From contig JAABRA010000011.1 in the NCBI GenBank assembly GCA_011391155.1, positions 1-49,850 on the forward strand: 49,850 nucleotides of DNA. The letters are read 5' to 3'. Made by a program: the position numbers and the translations under genes. The number at the start of each line of letters is the position of its first letter. Within the stretch, counting starts at the first letter, position 1. This document shows, piece by piece, positions 27,166 through 35,791 of the stretch. A model generated the notes under the pieces. It worked only from the letters and a program-made list of their open reading frames with translations. It was not told the origin of the DNA and searched no databases. This DNA is from Burkholderiales bacterium. Its GTDB lineage: Bacteria; Pseudomonadota; Gammaproteobacteria; Burkholderiales; Burkholderiaceae_C.

Positions 27166-30100
27166 TTACCGATGACGACCAAGCCAGTCCAGCAGGTCCT
27201 CGCGGGCAGCGGGTGTCAGTTCCTCCCCAGACCGCTGCCACAGCTCAACTTTTCCCGTTGCGCTCGCGAGTTGATCGATGCGATCAACGGGCAAACCGGT
27301 ATGCAATAGTTCATCGGTCTGGATCACCATCAAGACCGCGTCGACCTGGTCGTTCAGCAGCAATGCGCGACACCGTGCATACAGTCCATCGACAGACAGG
27401 CGCATGTCAGCGCCGGACGGCTGCAGCGTGATCCGATGGCTGGTCACAAAGCACTTGTGGCCTCGGGACACTAGTGCTTTCTGCCTGACCTGCGCCTTGT
27501 CCAGCGCGGCATCGCCTCCGAAGAAGACCTCGATGGGGATGCGGCCGTCGCCACCGACCAGATCCTTGAGGAACGCGGGAATATGGCGTCGGGAAATCTC
27601 GCCCCCGCCCAGGAGCGGGGAGAAATTCACCTCATTGATGATGGCGCCGTTCTGGTACCAGGGCGTGCGGATGTCCGGCGTGATGATGTCGACGCCTGCG
27701 ACGTTTAGGCCGGTCAGCGCTGCCGCCCGCAGAGCGACGTCGAGATTGTCGGGATGGACGAGGTCCGTGACGTCTTCGTCGAAACCGCCCCATTGCGTCG
27801 ATTCGATGTTCCTCAACGGGACTCGCGCGCCCTGCTGTGGAACGGTGTCCACGGAGAAGCCTTCGCGTTGCATCGCTTCGATGGCCGCGGCATCCAGGGG
27901 GAAGGGCTCAGTGCGATCCCAGGGTGGCTTGCATTCCTCGGCAAGATTTGCCGCATCAACCAGCGCCGCAACGGTCTGTCGGCCGTCACCGAGCACGGAC
28001 TTCGGCAGGCGTTTGACGGCATACAGCAGTCGCTTGTTGGCAATGAAAAGGCGGTGGCAAATCCCGCTGACCTGTCGCTCGACAATAACCGTCTGGGTCG
28101 ACGACGCCTGGCGTGCGACTGTGAGGGCTTGGAGAAGCGGGTCGTTGTCGGCAACGCCAACCGTGACCCCTTCGCCACGCTCTCCACTCAGGGGCTTGAC
28201 GACTACAGGCCATCCCAGTCGCTGGGCCGCCCGCAACGCGTCCTCCGGTGTGTTGACCAACTCATGTGACGGCGCTGGAAGTCCTGCCATGCGAAGCAGA
28301 TTCGCGGTCCATGCCTTGTTTCGCGCCAGCTTTGATCCAATGGCTGAATCATTTCCCGTGGTGCTGCGGTCAACACGACGGGAGTTGCTTCCCCAGCCCA
28401 CCTGGTAAACCCCTGCGCCGATGTGGCGGAACGGCATGTCGAGTTGGTAGGCGGCGCGAAGAACGTGCACGGTGGATTTTCCGGCGCCCATCAGCCTTTG
28501 AACCGGCTCGATGACGCGCTTTTGAATGGTGGCGTGGAGGACGCGCCTGTTCTCGTCCGTCGGGGGCGTTCTGGCTGCCCACAGCAGGATATGGATGGCT
28601 TCCTGGATCGCGATGGAGTAACACTTCACTGGAATCAGGTCGATCTTTGCCACCGCCAGTGTGGCCGTCCAGACCAGTGGCGAGGTCGCGCTTTCCTGGA
28701 TTGCCTCCAGGATGCCAACGTCAAAAACCGGGACTCGGGCTGCCTGAAGCAGGGTCGGTACCAGCACGGACACGCGCTTGAGCAGGCCTTCAACGACAGC
28801 GCGCTGGGTTACTCCCGGCTCCAGATCAGCCGGATCGCCCGCGAAGGCGTCCAGCGCCAGTGCAAAGTTCATCCATTGATCGATGACGTCCAGACTCAGG
28901 GCCTGCGGACACTGCAAATCCAAGGTGATCCTCTGGAACGGTTGCCTCAATCGGGGCCTCGCCTTTTTCGCTGCGTCGGCAGGCTCATTCTTTTTCGTCG
29001 CACCTTTGTTCATGGTGTTCAAGGCTACTCCAATTTCCCTGGCAACCTGCGCACGCAGAAGCTTCCCCCTTTCGTTACGCGGTATCTTGGCGAGCACAAC
29101 TACCGACCGAGGGCCGCGCGCGCCCAGGCGCTCTCGCGCAAAGGTCATCAAGGACTTTTCAGTCACGTGCTGTCCGCGGGCCAGCGTGACAGCACAGACC
29201 GGTATGTCATGGTGAATGTCTGACTGCAAGGGGATCGCGACCACATCCAGGATGGCAGGATGCCCCGCCATGACGTGTTCGATTTCGACAGGATAAATGT
29301 TGATGCCGTTCATGATCATCATGTGATCGGCGCGGCCGCAATGGATCAGTTGTCCATCCGTCCCGAACCTGCCGAGGTCTCCCGGCCAGAACCAGCCATC
29401 CTTGAACGCTGCCTGAGTGGCCGGTTCGTCGTCGGAATATTGATGGACCATGCCTGGGCTCTTGACCCGAATCAGGCCGGTTTCTCCCGGGGGTAGCCCC
29501 CGGCCTTGCGAATCCACCACCTCCAGCACCACGCCCGGTTGGAGGCGCCCCACGGTTCCTGGCGGATTCAGCACCTCATCGGGTCGCGCAATGCTGATCA
29601 AGCCGGTTTCATTGGTCGCGTAGCGTACGAAGAGTGACGGACTGAGCTTGTCGATGATCCGCCGCCGCAACCCGTCGCTCACTGGCGATGCGCTCACCTG
29701 CAGGACGCGCAGGAAATCAAGCACCTGCTTCGCATCGTTCCCCAGCGTGGCCAGCAGGCTTTCCACATGAAAAACCGTGGTGCTCATGACGGTGACACCT
29801 GCACTGCGACACGATCGGACTGGATCGAACCTCCTTTGGTCAAACAAGACGGTGGCTGCTCCGGCGCAAAGCGCTGCAAGATACCGTTCCTTGGGCGTTG
29901 TGAAATCAAGCGCCGACGTGCACATCAGGCGGTCGCCCTTCGACAGTGCAATCGCGGTACCAGCGGCCTTTGCTCGTTGGTAGAACTGGGTGTGGGTGAT
30001 CCCGAGCACTTTGGGTTTGCCGGTCGACCCCGACCCGGTCACGAGCAAGAATGGCGCCCGGGGCGCGTTGTCCCTTACGCCATAGTCGATTGGCGCCCCG

Positions 30101-30483
30101 GCGTACACAAGGGCATCGATGTCGACCCGCAAAAGCTTCAGCCCGTCAGGGGACACGTTGACAAGGTCGGTCAACAGCACCGTGGCTCCGGCCCGGGAGG
30201 CCGATTCCCGTCGCAGTGCGCCGGGCCAGTTTCGCGGGAGCGAGAACACAGTTCCGCCAAGGCGGGCCAGTGCGAGCAACGCAACAAACAGCGCGAACTC
30301 GCTGGCAAACGTCAGGGCAACGATGTCCCCGGACCGGACGCCCTGGCGGTGCAGTTCAGTCGCTGCCTGCCATACCCTCGTCTCCAGTTCACCAAAGCTG
30401 AGAATCTGCTTGGGTAAATGCAGGGCCGCGGCGTCCGGATGGAGCCGCGCCTGCCGGGTGATTTCGTCCGCGAGGTTGGGCAT
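27166..30483 (-). CDS. Fusion of ANL adenylation domain and cyanophycin-synthetase-like ATP-grasp ligase
   Basis: This is one continuous frame of 1105 residues. Residues 1-~490 form a complete ANL adenylation domain: P-loop VTGSGSTGKPK (~150-160), YATNETG (~290), GWFWPGDLG (~365), GRADHMMIMNGINIYPVEIE (~385) and a C-terminal Lys in NERGKLL (~472). After a linker, ~500-690 resemble the CphA N domain, ending RAAYQLDMPFRHIGAGVYQVGWGS. Residues ~700-970 are a CphA-type ATP-grasp: SKLARNKAWTANLLRMAGLPAP, VVVKPLSGERGEGVTV (~755-770), IVERQVSG and NEVNFSPLLGG (~950). The last ~130 residues align with the start of the CphA Mur-ligase domain, but its GTNGKT Walker motif is replaced by FFGGDAALDK and the domain is truncated. 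I infer an acyl- or amino-acid-activating amide ligase. No carrier-protein domain is visible. It may be translated alone: the flanking same-strand genes are 169 and 196 bp away. Confidence 0.8.
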   Translation of the reverse strand: MPNLADEITRQARLHPDAAALHLPKQILSFGELETRVWQAATELHRQGVRSGDIVALTFASEFALFVALLALARLGGTVFSLPRNWPGALRRESASRAGATVLLTDLVNVSPDGLKLLRVDIDALVYAGAPIDYGVRDNAPRAPFLLVTGSGSTGKPKVLGITHTQFYQRAKAAGTAIALSKGDRLMCTSALDFTTPKERYLAALCAGAATVLFDQRRFDPVRSCRSAGVTVMSTTVFHVESLLATLGNDAKQVLDFLRVLQVSASPVSDGLRRRIIDKLSPSLFVRYATNETGLISIARPDEVLNPPGTVGRLQPGVVLEVVDSQGRGLPPGETGLIRVKSPGMVHQYSDDEPATQAAFKDGWFWPGDLGRFGTDGQLIHCGRADHMMIMNGINIYPVEIEHVMAGHPAILDVVAIPLQSDIHHDIPVCAVTLARGQHVTEKSLMTFARERLGARGPRSVVVLAKIPRNERGKLLRAQVAREIGVALNTMNKGATKKNEPADAAKKARPRLRQPFQRITLDLQCPQALSLDVIDQWMNFALALDAFAGDPADLEPGVTQRAVVEGLLKRVSVLVPTLLQAARVPVFDVGILEAIQESATSPLVWTATLAVAKIDLIPVKCYSIAIQEAIHILLWAARTPPTDENRRVLHATIQKRVIEPVQRLMGAGKSTVHVLRAAYQLDMPFRHIGAGVYQVGWGSNSRRVDRSTTGNDSAIGSKLARNKAWTANLLRMAGLPAPSHELVNTPEDALRAAQRLGWPVVVKPLSGERGEGVTVGVADNDPLLQALTVARQASSTQTVIVERQVSGICHRLFIANKRLLYAVKRLPKSVLGDGRQTVAALVDAANLAEECKPPWDRTEPFPLDAAAIEAMQREGFSVDTVPQQGARVPLRNIESTQWGGFDEDVTDLVHPDNLDVALRAAALTGLNVAGVDIITPDIRTPWYQNGAIINEVNFSPLLGGGEISRRHIPAFLKDLVGGDGRIPIEVFFGGDAALDKAQVRQKALVSRGHKCFVTSHRITLQPSGADMRLSVDGLYARCRALLLNDQVDAVLMVIQTDELLHTGLPVDRIDQLASATGKVELWQRSGEELTPAAREDLLDWLGRHR

Positions 30484-30652
30484 GCTTCCGGTAGTCTATT
30501 CAACCTGAGCGCAACTTGATTGCTTCTCAAGGTGCCGGCTACCGCGCTCTGGCAGCCTGCCGGACCAGGCCACCCCGCATTCTTCAGGGCATTTCAAGCA
30601 AGTGACTGACGTCAGGTGTCCAAACTGACGCGCAAAGCCCTGCCAAATCCGC

Positions 30653-32332
30653 TCAAACCCAGTGAACAGCGCCCTTTTTCCCGTACCAGGCGTCCAGCTG
30701 GGGCTCGACCGCGGATTCAATGCGCGTGCGCCGGATCTTCATGGTGGGCGTGAGGTAGCCGTTCTCCACCGTCCAGGGCTCGGGAGCCACCACGATCATC
30801 TGCAGCTTCTCGTAGTCGGCCAGCTGCTTGTTGACGTCCTTGAGCAACTGGGTGAGCTCCGCCTGAACCTTGGCCTTGACCGCCGGGTCCTTGACCTTGG
30901 GGCGCAGGTCTTCAGCCAGCACCACCATCGCATACGCTGACACCTGGCCCACGCCGGAGACCAGCGTCAGTTCGATCATCGGGTGGGCGTTGATCAGGTT
31001 CTCGATCGGGGCGGGCGCCACGTATTTGCCCTTGGCCGTCTTGAACAGCTCTTTCACGCGGCCGGTGATCTTGAGCAGGCCGTCCTTGCGCCGCTCGCCG
31101 CGGTCACCGGTGCGGAAGTAGCCATCGTCGGTAAACGCCTCCGCGGTCAGGTCGGGGCGCTTGAAGTAGCCCACCATCTGGCCGGGCGACTTGATCAGGA
31201 TTTCGCCCTCGTCGCTGATGCGCACCTTGACGCCGGCCAGCGGCACGCCCACGCAGCCGGGTTCGTTGATGGCTTCGGTGGAGTTGTGCGAGTACGCGAA
31301 GTCCTCGGTCATGGCGTAGCCTTCGATCAGGTTCAGGCCCAGGCGGCGGTACCAGGCAATCAGGTCTGCCGGAATGGGGGCCGAGCCGCTGCCCGCCAGC
31401 AGCGCCTGGTCCAGGCCCAGGCCCTTGAGCACCTTGCGCCCGACGATCTTGCCCAGGAACGGGATCTTGAGCAGCCGGTCGAGCTTTTTGGGCGGCATCT
31501 TGGTGAACACGCCCTGCTGGAACTTGAGCCACAGGCGCGGCACCGAAATGAAGGTGGTGGGGCGCGCGCGGTTCAGGTCCGCCAGGAAGGTGTCCAGCGT
31601 CTCGGCGAAAAACACATGGGTGTTGCCGTCGACCATCGACATGCACTCGACCCAGGCGCGCTCGAAGACGTGCGCCAGCGGTAGGTAGGACATGATGCGG
31701 TTTTCCGGCAGCTTGCCGATGCGCGACACGATGTCGGCGGAAATGCCTTCGCTGCACCGGGTGATGTTCTCGAAGCAGTGCATCACGCCCTTGGGCTGGC
31801 CGGTGGAGCCCGAGGTGTAGATCATCATGGCGATGTCCTTCGGGCCGCGCGCCGGACGCCCGGGCAGCGGTTCGGTGCGCGCGGTGATCGAGTCCCAGGT
31901 GTCGTAGTCGGTGCGCGGTGCCAGCGGGAAGGCAATGCGCGGCAGGTCTGCGGGCACGCCCGGCAATTGCTGCTCCCAGGTGTCGAGCTTGCCGACGAAC
32001 AGCAGGCTGGCATCGCTGTGATCAAGCACGAATTTCACGGTCTCGGCGGTCTCCGTCGGGAAGATCGCCACCGTGGTGTAGCCGGCCATCCAGATCGCCA
32101 GCTCTGCCATGAAGAAGTGGGCGCAGTTCTTCGACAGGATGGCAATGCGCGCGCCCGGCTCGAAATTGCGGCTTTTCAGGTAAGCCGCCATGCGGCGCGA
32201 CTGGTCCAGGGTCTGTTTCCAGGTGTAGTCGGTCACTTTGCCATTGCCCAGGGGCTGGGTCATGTAGACCCGGTCGGGCTGGGAGGCTTCGTAGTCGTAA
32301 ACGTAGTCGAGGATGAGTTTGCTTTTTGCCAT
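30653..32332 (-). CDS. AMP-dependent long-chain acyl-CoA synthetase (FadD-like), paralogue B
   Basis: The protein has 559 residues and is very similar along its whole length to the synthetase at 19958-21637: LILDYVYDYEA at the start, AILSKNCAHFFMAELAIWMAGYTTVAIFPTETAETV, the P-loop MIYTSGSTGQPKGVM, YAMTEDFAYSH, FRTGDRGERRKDGLLKITGR and the terminal AVHWV. All ANL motifs are intact, including the Lys in LTPTMKIRRTRIE. It activates fatty acids to CoA thioesters. It lies upstream of the adenylation/ATP-grasp fusion on the same strand and could in principle supply acyl-CoA, but the fusion has its own adenylation domain. Confidence 0.92.
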   Translation of the reverse strand: MAKSKLILDYVYDYEASQPDRVYMTQPLGNGKVTDYTWKQTLDQSRRMAAYLKSRNFEPGARIAILSKNCAHFFMAELAIWMAGYTTVAIFPTETAETVKFVLDHSDASLLFVGKLDTWEQQLPGVPADLPRIAFPLAPRTDYDTWDSITARTEPLPGRPARGPKDIAMMIYTSGSTGQPKGVMHCFENITRCSEGISADIVSRIGKLPENRIMSYLPLAHVFERAWVECMSMVDGNTHVFFAETLDTFLADLNRARPTTFISVPRLWLKFQQGVFTKMPPKKLDRLLKIPFLGKIVGRKVLKGLGLDQALLAGSGSAPIPADLIAWYRRLGLNLIEGYAMTEDFAYSHNSTEAINEPGCVGVPLAGVKVRISDEGEILIKSPGQMVGYFKRPDLTAEAFTDDGYFRTGDRGERRKDGLLKITGRVKELFKTAKGKYVAPAPIENLINAHPMIELTLVSGVGQVSAYAMVVLAEDLRPKVKDPAVKAKVQAELTQLLKDVNKQLADYEKLQMIVVAPEPWTVENGYLTPTMKIRRTRIESAVEPQLDAWYGKKGAVHWV

Positions 32333-32482
32333 GGGGGGTCCTGTATGGATGAGCGCCGACCTGACGCGTCGCGGGCAACTGTGCCGCAGAACCCCCGGGT
32401 TTTCCTAGGGGGGTTTCCCGAAGGACGCTTTTGGCGTCGCTGCGGGCGGGCGTGGCGGGCGGGCGCCGCACCTTCAAGGGCG

Positions 32483-32547
32483 ATTTTGGCCGCTTCTCGG
32501 CGTAAAACGGTCGTTGATTGCTATGGAAAAAGGATTGAACAGGTGGG
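32483..32547 (+). repeat. Dispersed ~65-bp repeat, copy 4 of 6
   Basis: ATTTTGGCCGCTTCTCGGCGTAAAACGGTCGTTGATTGCTAT in two parts, GATTTTGGCCGCTTCTCGGC then GTAAAACGGTCGTTGATT, followed by a purine-rich end. It is diverged but keeps the TTTTGGCC start, the GGTCRTTG core and GCTAT. It lies between amiC and the acyl-CoA synthetase gene. The minus-strand phase reads IAINDRFTPRSGQN. Confidence 0.65.
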
Positions 32548-32584
32548 GTCTTCCGGTTCGATGCGCTCCCGACCGACCGGTCGG

Positions 32585-34078
32585 CTAGAGGGCCCGGTTG
32601 CGCGCCAGCGGCGGATTGCGTGCGAAGTAGGTCGCGATGCCCTTCATCAACGCATCGGCCAGGGCCACCTGATAGGCCTCGCTGCGCAGCTTTTCTTCCT
32701 CTTCGGGGTTGCTGATGAAAGCGGTTTCCACCAGCACGCTGGGGATGTCCGGTGCCTTCAACACCGCAAAGCCGGCCTGCTCGACGCCGCTCTTGTGCAG
32801 CCGCCCGACCTGGCCGATCTCGCGCAGCATCGCGCCGCCGAGTTTCAGGCTGTCGTTGATTTGCGCCGTGGTGCTCATGTCAAACAGTGCGCGCTTGAGG
32901 TGCGGGTCGCCGGCCTGGAGGTTTACCCCGCCAATCAGGTCGGCCTTGTTCTCCTGGTTCGCCATCCACCGTGCCGCTGAACTGGACGCCGCGCCCTGGC
33001 TCAGGGCGAACACGCTGGCGCCGCGGGCCTGCGGCGTGAAGAAAGCATCGGCATGGAGGCTGACGAACAGATCAGCCTGCACGCGCCGGGCCTTCTGCAC
33101 GCGCACCTGCAGCGGCACGAAGAAATCGGCGTCGCGCGTGAGGTAGGCGCGCATCGGGTTGCCCTTGAGGGTGGTGGCGTTGATGCGCTCGCGCAGGCGG
33201 TGGGCGATCTGCAGCACCACGTCTTTCTCGCGCGTGCCGCCCGGGCCGATGGCGCCGGGGTCTTCGCCGCCGTGCCCGGGGTCGAGCGCGACGATGATCA
33301 GGCGCTCGGTGGCGCCTTCCAGCACCGATTTTGCGCTTTTTCTGCCTGTTCCCAGCGTCGAATGGTCATTGTTTGCTATGAATCCTGATGTGTCCGGCTC
33401 GGGCGATGAAAGCTCGGGATAGCGACGGGTGCTGGGCGTGGGGACGGGCGGCAAGGCCGGCGCCGGACCGGTGGGCAGGACTGCCGGGCCGGAATGGCGG
33501 GCGATCAGCTCGCCGAGCAGGTCGGCCGTGGGGTCGGGCGCGGGCTGTCCTGGGGCGCCGGTCCGGGCCGGCTCAGTCGGTTTCGCCTCGCGCAGGCGCT
33601 CGGCGATCAAGGCCTCCAGCGGGTCGACTTCCTGGGCCGGATACAGGTCGAACACCAGCCGGTCGCCGTAGGCCGCCACCGGAGCCAGGTTGAAGACCTG
33701 CGGCAGCATCGGCCGTTTCAGGTCGACCACCAGGCGCACCACGCGCGCGGCGTACTGGCCGGCGCGGATGCCGGCGATGTGCGGGTCGTCCGGACGCACC
33801 TTGGCGACCAGTTCGCGCAGCGCCGGGTTCAGTTCCAGGTCGTCGATGTCCACCACCAGCCGCGGCGGCGACGCGACAAACGAATGCCGCGCCTTCAAGG
33901 CACCGCTGGATTCAATGGTCACGCGGGAGTAGTCGGGCGCCGGCCACACGCGCACCGCCACGATGGCCGCGCCGCGGGCCCGGTGCACCACGCCGAGCAG
34001 CAGGACCAGGGCGCCGGCTTGCAGCAGGCTGCGGCGACCCGGGGCCAGGAGCGGGGCCTGGGTGGGGGGGGCGTTCAC
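32585..34078 (-). CDS. amiC: N-acetylmuramoyl-L-alanine amidase, AmiC type
   Basis: The protein has 497 residues from GTG 34078. The N-terminus RRSLLQAGALVLLLGVVHRARGA looks like a Tat-type signal, as for E. coli AmiC. An AMIN domain (~40-150; VRVWPAPDYSRVTIESSG) binds the septal wall, a proline-rich linker follows, and Amidase_3 covers ~265-490 with zinc ligands in ALDPGHGGEDPGAIG, LHAD and the catalytic Glu of VETAFISNPEEE. It cleaves the amide between MurNAc and the peptide during daughter-cell separation. The GTG overlaps the tsaE stop (GTGA), giving translational coupling. A dispersed repeat is inserted in the linker and is translated as FIANNDHSTLGTGRKSAKS. Confidence 0.93.
   Translation of the reverse strand: MNAPPTQAPLLAPGRRSLLQAGALVLLLGVVHRARGAAIVAVRVWPAPDYSRVTIESSGALKARHSFVASPPRLVVDIDDLELNPALRELVAKVRPDDPHIAGIRAGQYAARVVRLVVDLKRPMLPQVFNLAPVAAYGDRLVFDLYPAQEVDPLEALIAERLREAKPTEPARTGAPGQPAPDPTADLLGELIARHSGPAVLPTGPAPALPPVPTPSTRRYPELSSPEPDTSGFIANNDHSTLGTGRKSAKSVLEGATERLIIVALDPGHGGEDPGAIGPGGTREKDVVLQIAHRLRERINATTLKGNPMRAYLTRDADFFVPLQVRVQKARRVQADLFVSLHADAFFTPQARGASVFALSQGAASSSAARWMANQENKADLIGGVNLQAGDPHLKRALFDMSTTAQINDSLKLGGAMLREIGQVGRLHKSGVEQAGFAVLKAPDIPSVLVETAFISNPEEEEKLRSEAYQVALADALMKGIATYFARNPPLARNRAL
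33336..33398 (+). repeat. Dispersed ~65-bp repeat, copy 5 of 6, inside amiC
   Basis: GCTTTTTCTGCCTGTTCCC, then CCAGCGTCGAATGGTCATT, GTTTGCTATG. This copy lies inside amiC, on the strand opposite to transcription, and keeps the frame open. It encodes the linker peptide IANNDHSTLGTGRK between the AMIN and amidase domains, where extra residues should be tolerated. Confidence 0.8.
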
Positions 34079-34569
34079 GGCAAGGCGTCTTTCAGCAGCG
34101 TTCGCCCGGCGGCGGTGTGGGCGGTGCAAGTCACGAGCCGGCTTTCGTCGGCCTGGCTCTCGATGTGCAGCACCAGGTCGGCCACGGGCAGCACGCCGGC
34201 GGCCTTTTCGGGCCATTCGGCGATTTTCAGGCCCGGGCTGGCAAACAGGTCGCGAAAGCCGGCTTCCTCCCACTCGCGCGGGTCGTTGAAGCGGTAGAAG
34301 TCGAAGTGCCAGATCGCCAGCGAAACTGCGCCGGCAGGGGTGGCCGGCGCCTCGTGCGGCTCCACCACGGCATAGGTCGGGCTCTTGATGCGCCCGGTCA
34401 CGCCGAGTGCGCGCAGCAGATGACGCACCAGCGTGGTCTTGCCCGCGCCCAGGTCGCCGTGCAGTTCAATGAACGCGTTGCGCACCGCGGGGCTGCCCGC
34501 CAGGCGGGCCGCGAAAGCCGCGGTGTCGTCCTCGGTGCGCCACGCCAGGCGCGGTCCGGCGGCCGGCAC
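34075..34569 (-). CDS. tsaE: tRNA threonylcarbamoyladenosine biosynthesis protein TsaE
   Basis: The protein has 164 residues from GTG 34569. It has Walker A GDLGAGKTT (~38-46), followed by LVRHLLRALGVTGRIKSPTYAVVEPHE and WHFDFYRFNDPREWEEAGFRDLF, the TsaE signature. It is an ATPase partner of TsaB-TsaD in making t6A37 of ANN-decoding tRNAs. The frame continues far upstream as antisense through queG, so a start near 34569 is required; no ATG is available and the GTG fits the family N-terminus. It overlaps amiC by 4 bp, a common tsaE-amiC arrangement, and faces queG head to head. Confidence 0.9.
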   Translation of the reverse strand: MPAAGPRLAWRTEDDTAAFAARLAGSPAVRNAFIELHGDLGAGKTTLVRHLLRALGVTGRIKSPTYAVVEPHEAPATPAGAVSLAIWHFDFYRFNDPREWEEAGFRDLFASPGLKIAEWPEKAAGVLPVADLVLHIESQADESRLVTCTAHTAAGRTLLKDALP

Positions 34570-34571
34570 GG

Positions 34572-34628
34572 GCGCGGTTTCTACAACCAGGCGCGATGCG
34601 GCGGCCAGCGCGAGCGCGGTTTCTACAA
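34572..34628. repeat. 15-bp direct repeat, 42 bp apart, over the tsaE/queG start region
   Basis: GCGCGGTTTCTACAA occurs at 34572-34586 and again at 34614-34628. Each copy contains a TACAA(C/T) that can serve as a -10 box for the plus strand. It may reflect a small tandem duplication of a promoter. Confidence 0.6.
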
Positions 34629-34629
34629 T
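34624..34629 (+). promoter_or_regulatory. Probable -10 element of queG promoter (possible leaderless mRNA)
   Basis: TACAAT ends only 6 bp before the likely queG GTG start at 34636, so transcription from it would begin at or next to the start codon. No Shine-Dalgarno sequence is evident. An upstream copy, TACAAC at 34582-34587, would give an mRNA with a normal leader. Confidence 0.4.
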
Positions 34630-34635
34630 CGGCGG

Positions 34636-35787
34636 GTGACGTTCAACAGTGCTCAGATCGATCCTCTTCAGTGGCTGGCCCGGATTCAGCAATGGGCCGG
34701 TGAGCTGGGATTTTCCCAAATTGGCGTGGCCGGTGTGGATTTGTCCTCGGCCGAGCCAGGTTTGACGCAGTGGCTGGCCCAGGGGTTCCACGGCAGTATG
34801 GATTACATGGCAGCGCACGGCTTGAAGCGTGCACGCCCCGCCGAACTGGTGCCGGGCACCGTGAGCGTCATTACGGCGCGCATGGATTACCTGCCGCGCC
34901 GGTCGCCTGGCGCGCCGGGCGACGGGGCGCCCGACGACTGGCAGGCGGTGGAGTTCGACCGGCTGAACCGCCCCGCGGAGGGCATCGTGTCGGTCTATGC
35001 CCGGGGCCGGGATTACCACAAGGTGCTGCGCGCGCGCCTGCAGAAGCTCCAGAACCGCCTGGCCGAGGCGGTTGGCCCGTTCGGCCACCGCGTGTTCACC
35101 GATTCGGCCCCGGTGCTGGAGGCGGAACTTGCCGCCCGCAGCGGCCAGGGCTGGCGCGGCAAGCACACTCTGGTGCTGAGCCGCGAGGCCGGGTCGATGT
35201 TTTTCCTCGGCGAGATCTATGTCGACATGGCCTTGCCGCCCAGCGAACCGGTTGCTGCGCACTGCGGCAGCTGCCAGGCCTGCATCGACGTCTGCCCGAC
35301 GCAGGCCATCGTCGCGCCGTACCGGCTGGATGCGCGCCGTTGCATCTCTTACCTGACCATCGAACATGCCGGGCCGATTCCGCTTGAATTGCGCCCGCTG
35401 ATCGGCAACCGCATCTACGGCTGCGACGACTGCCAGCTGATCTGCCCGTGGAACAAGTTCGCGCGGCGCAGCGCCTTGCCCGACTTCGATGAACGCGCGG
35501 GCCTGAGCGGCCAGCAGCTGGTGACGCTGCTGGCCTGGAGCGAGGAGGATTTCCTGCGTCTGACCGAGGGCAGCCCGATCCGGCGCATCGGCCACGCGCG
35601 CTGGTTACGCAATGTGGCGGTGGCCCTGGGTAACGCCTTGCGCGCGCTGGCTGGCGAGCCATCCGCCGACGGGCTGCGTTCGGCACTCGTCAGTCGGCTG
35701 GACCACCCCGACCCGGTGGTGCGCGAACACGTGGCCTGGGCGCTGGCGCAGGGTGCCACCGGCGGGGGCCCCGCGCCGCTATCATGA
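34636..35787 (+). CDS. queG: Epoxyqueuosine reductase QueG
   Basis: The protein has 383 residues. It begins MTFNSAQIDPLQWLARIQQWAGELGFSQIGVAGV and has the two [4Fe-4S] motifs CGSCQACIDVCPTQA (~209) and CDDCQLICPWN (~263), plus a HEAT-like C-terminal part (LRSALVSRLDHPDPVVREHVAWAL). It reduces epoxyqueuosine to queuosine in tRNA using cobalamin. The frame is open to 34117 as antisense of tsaE; GTG 34636 gives the family N-terminus. It is divergent from tsaE with starts 66 bp apart, the classical queG/tsaE arrangement. Confidence 0.94.
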   Translation: MTFNSAQIDPLQWLARIQQWAGELGFSQIGVAGVDLSSAEPGLTQWLAQGFHGSMDYMAAHGLKRARPAELVPGTVSVITARMDYLPRRSPGAPGDGAPDDWQAVEFDRLNRPAEGIVSVYARGRDYHKVLRARLQKLQNRLAEAVGPFGHRVFTDSAPVLEAELAARSGQGWRGKHTLVLSREAGSMFFLGEIYVDMALPPSEPVAAHCGSCQACIDVCPTQAIVAPYRLDARRCISYLTIEHAGPIPLELRPLIGNRIYGCDDCQLICPWNKFARRSALPDFDERAGLSGQQLVTLLAWSEEDFLRLTEGSPIRRIGHARWLRNVAVALGNALRALAGEPSADGLRSALVSRLDHPDPVVREHVAWALAQGATGGGPAPLS

Positions 35788-35791
35788 CCGG

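Noticed and set aside
34570-35595. Long N-terminal extension of TsaE
   Set aside because: It is antisense to queG. The TsaE fold needs only about 150-165 residues.
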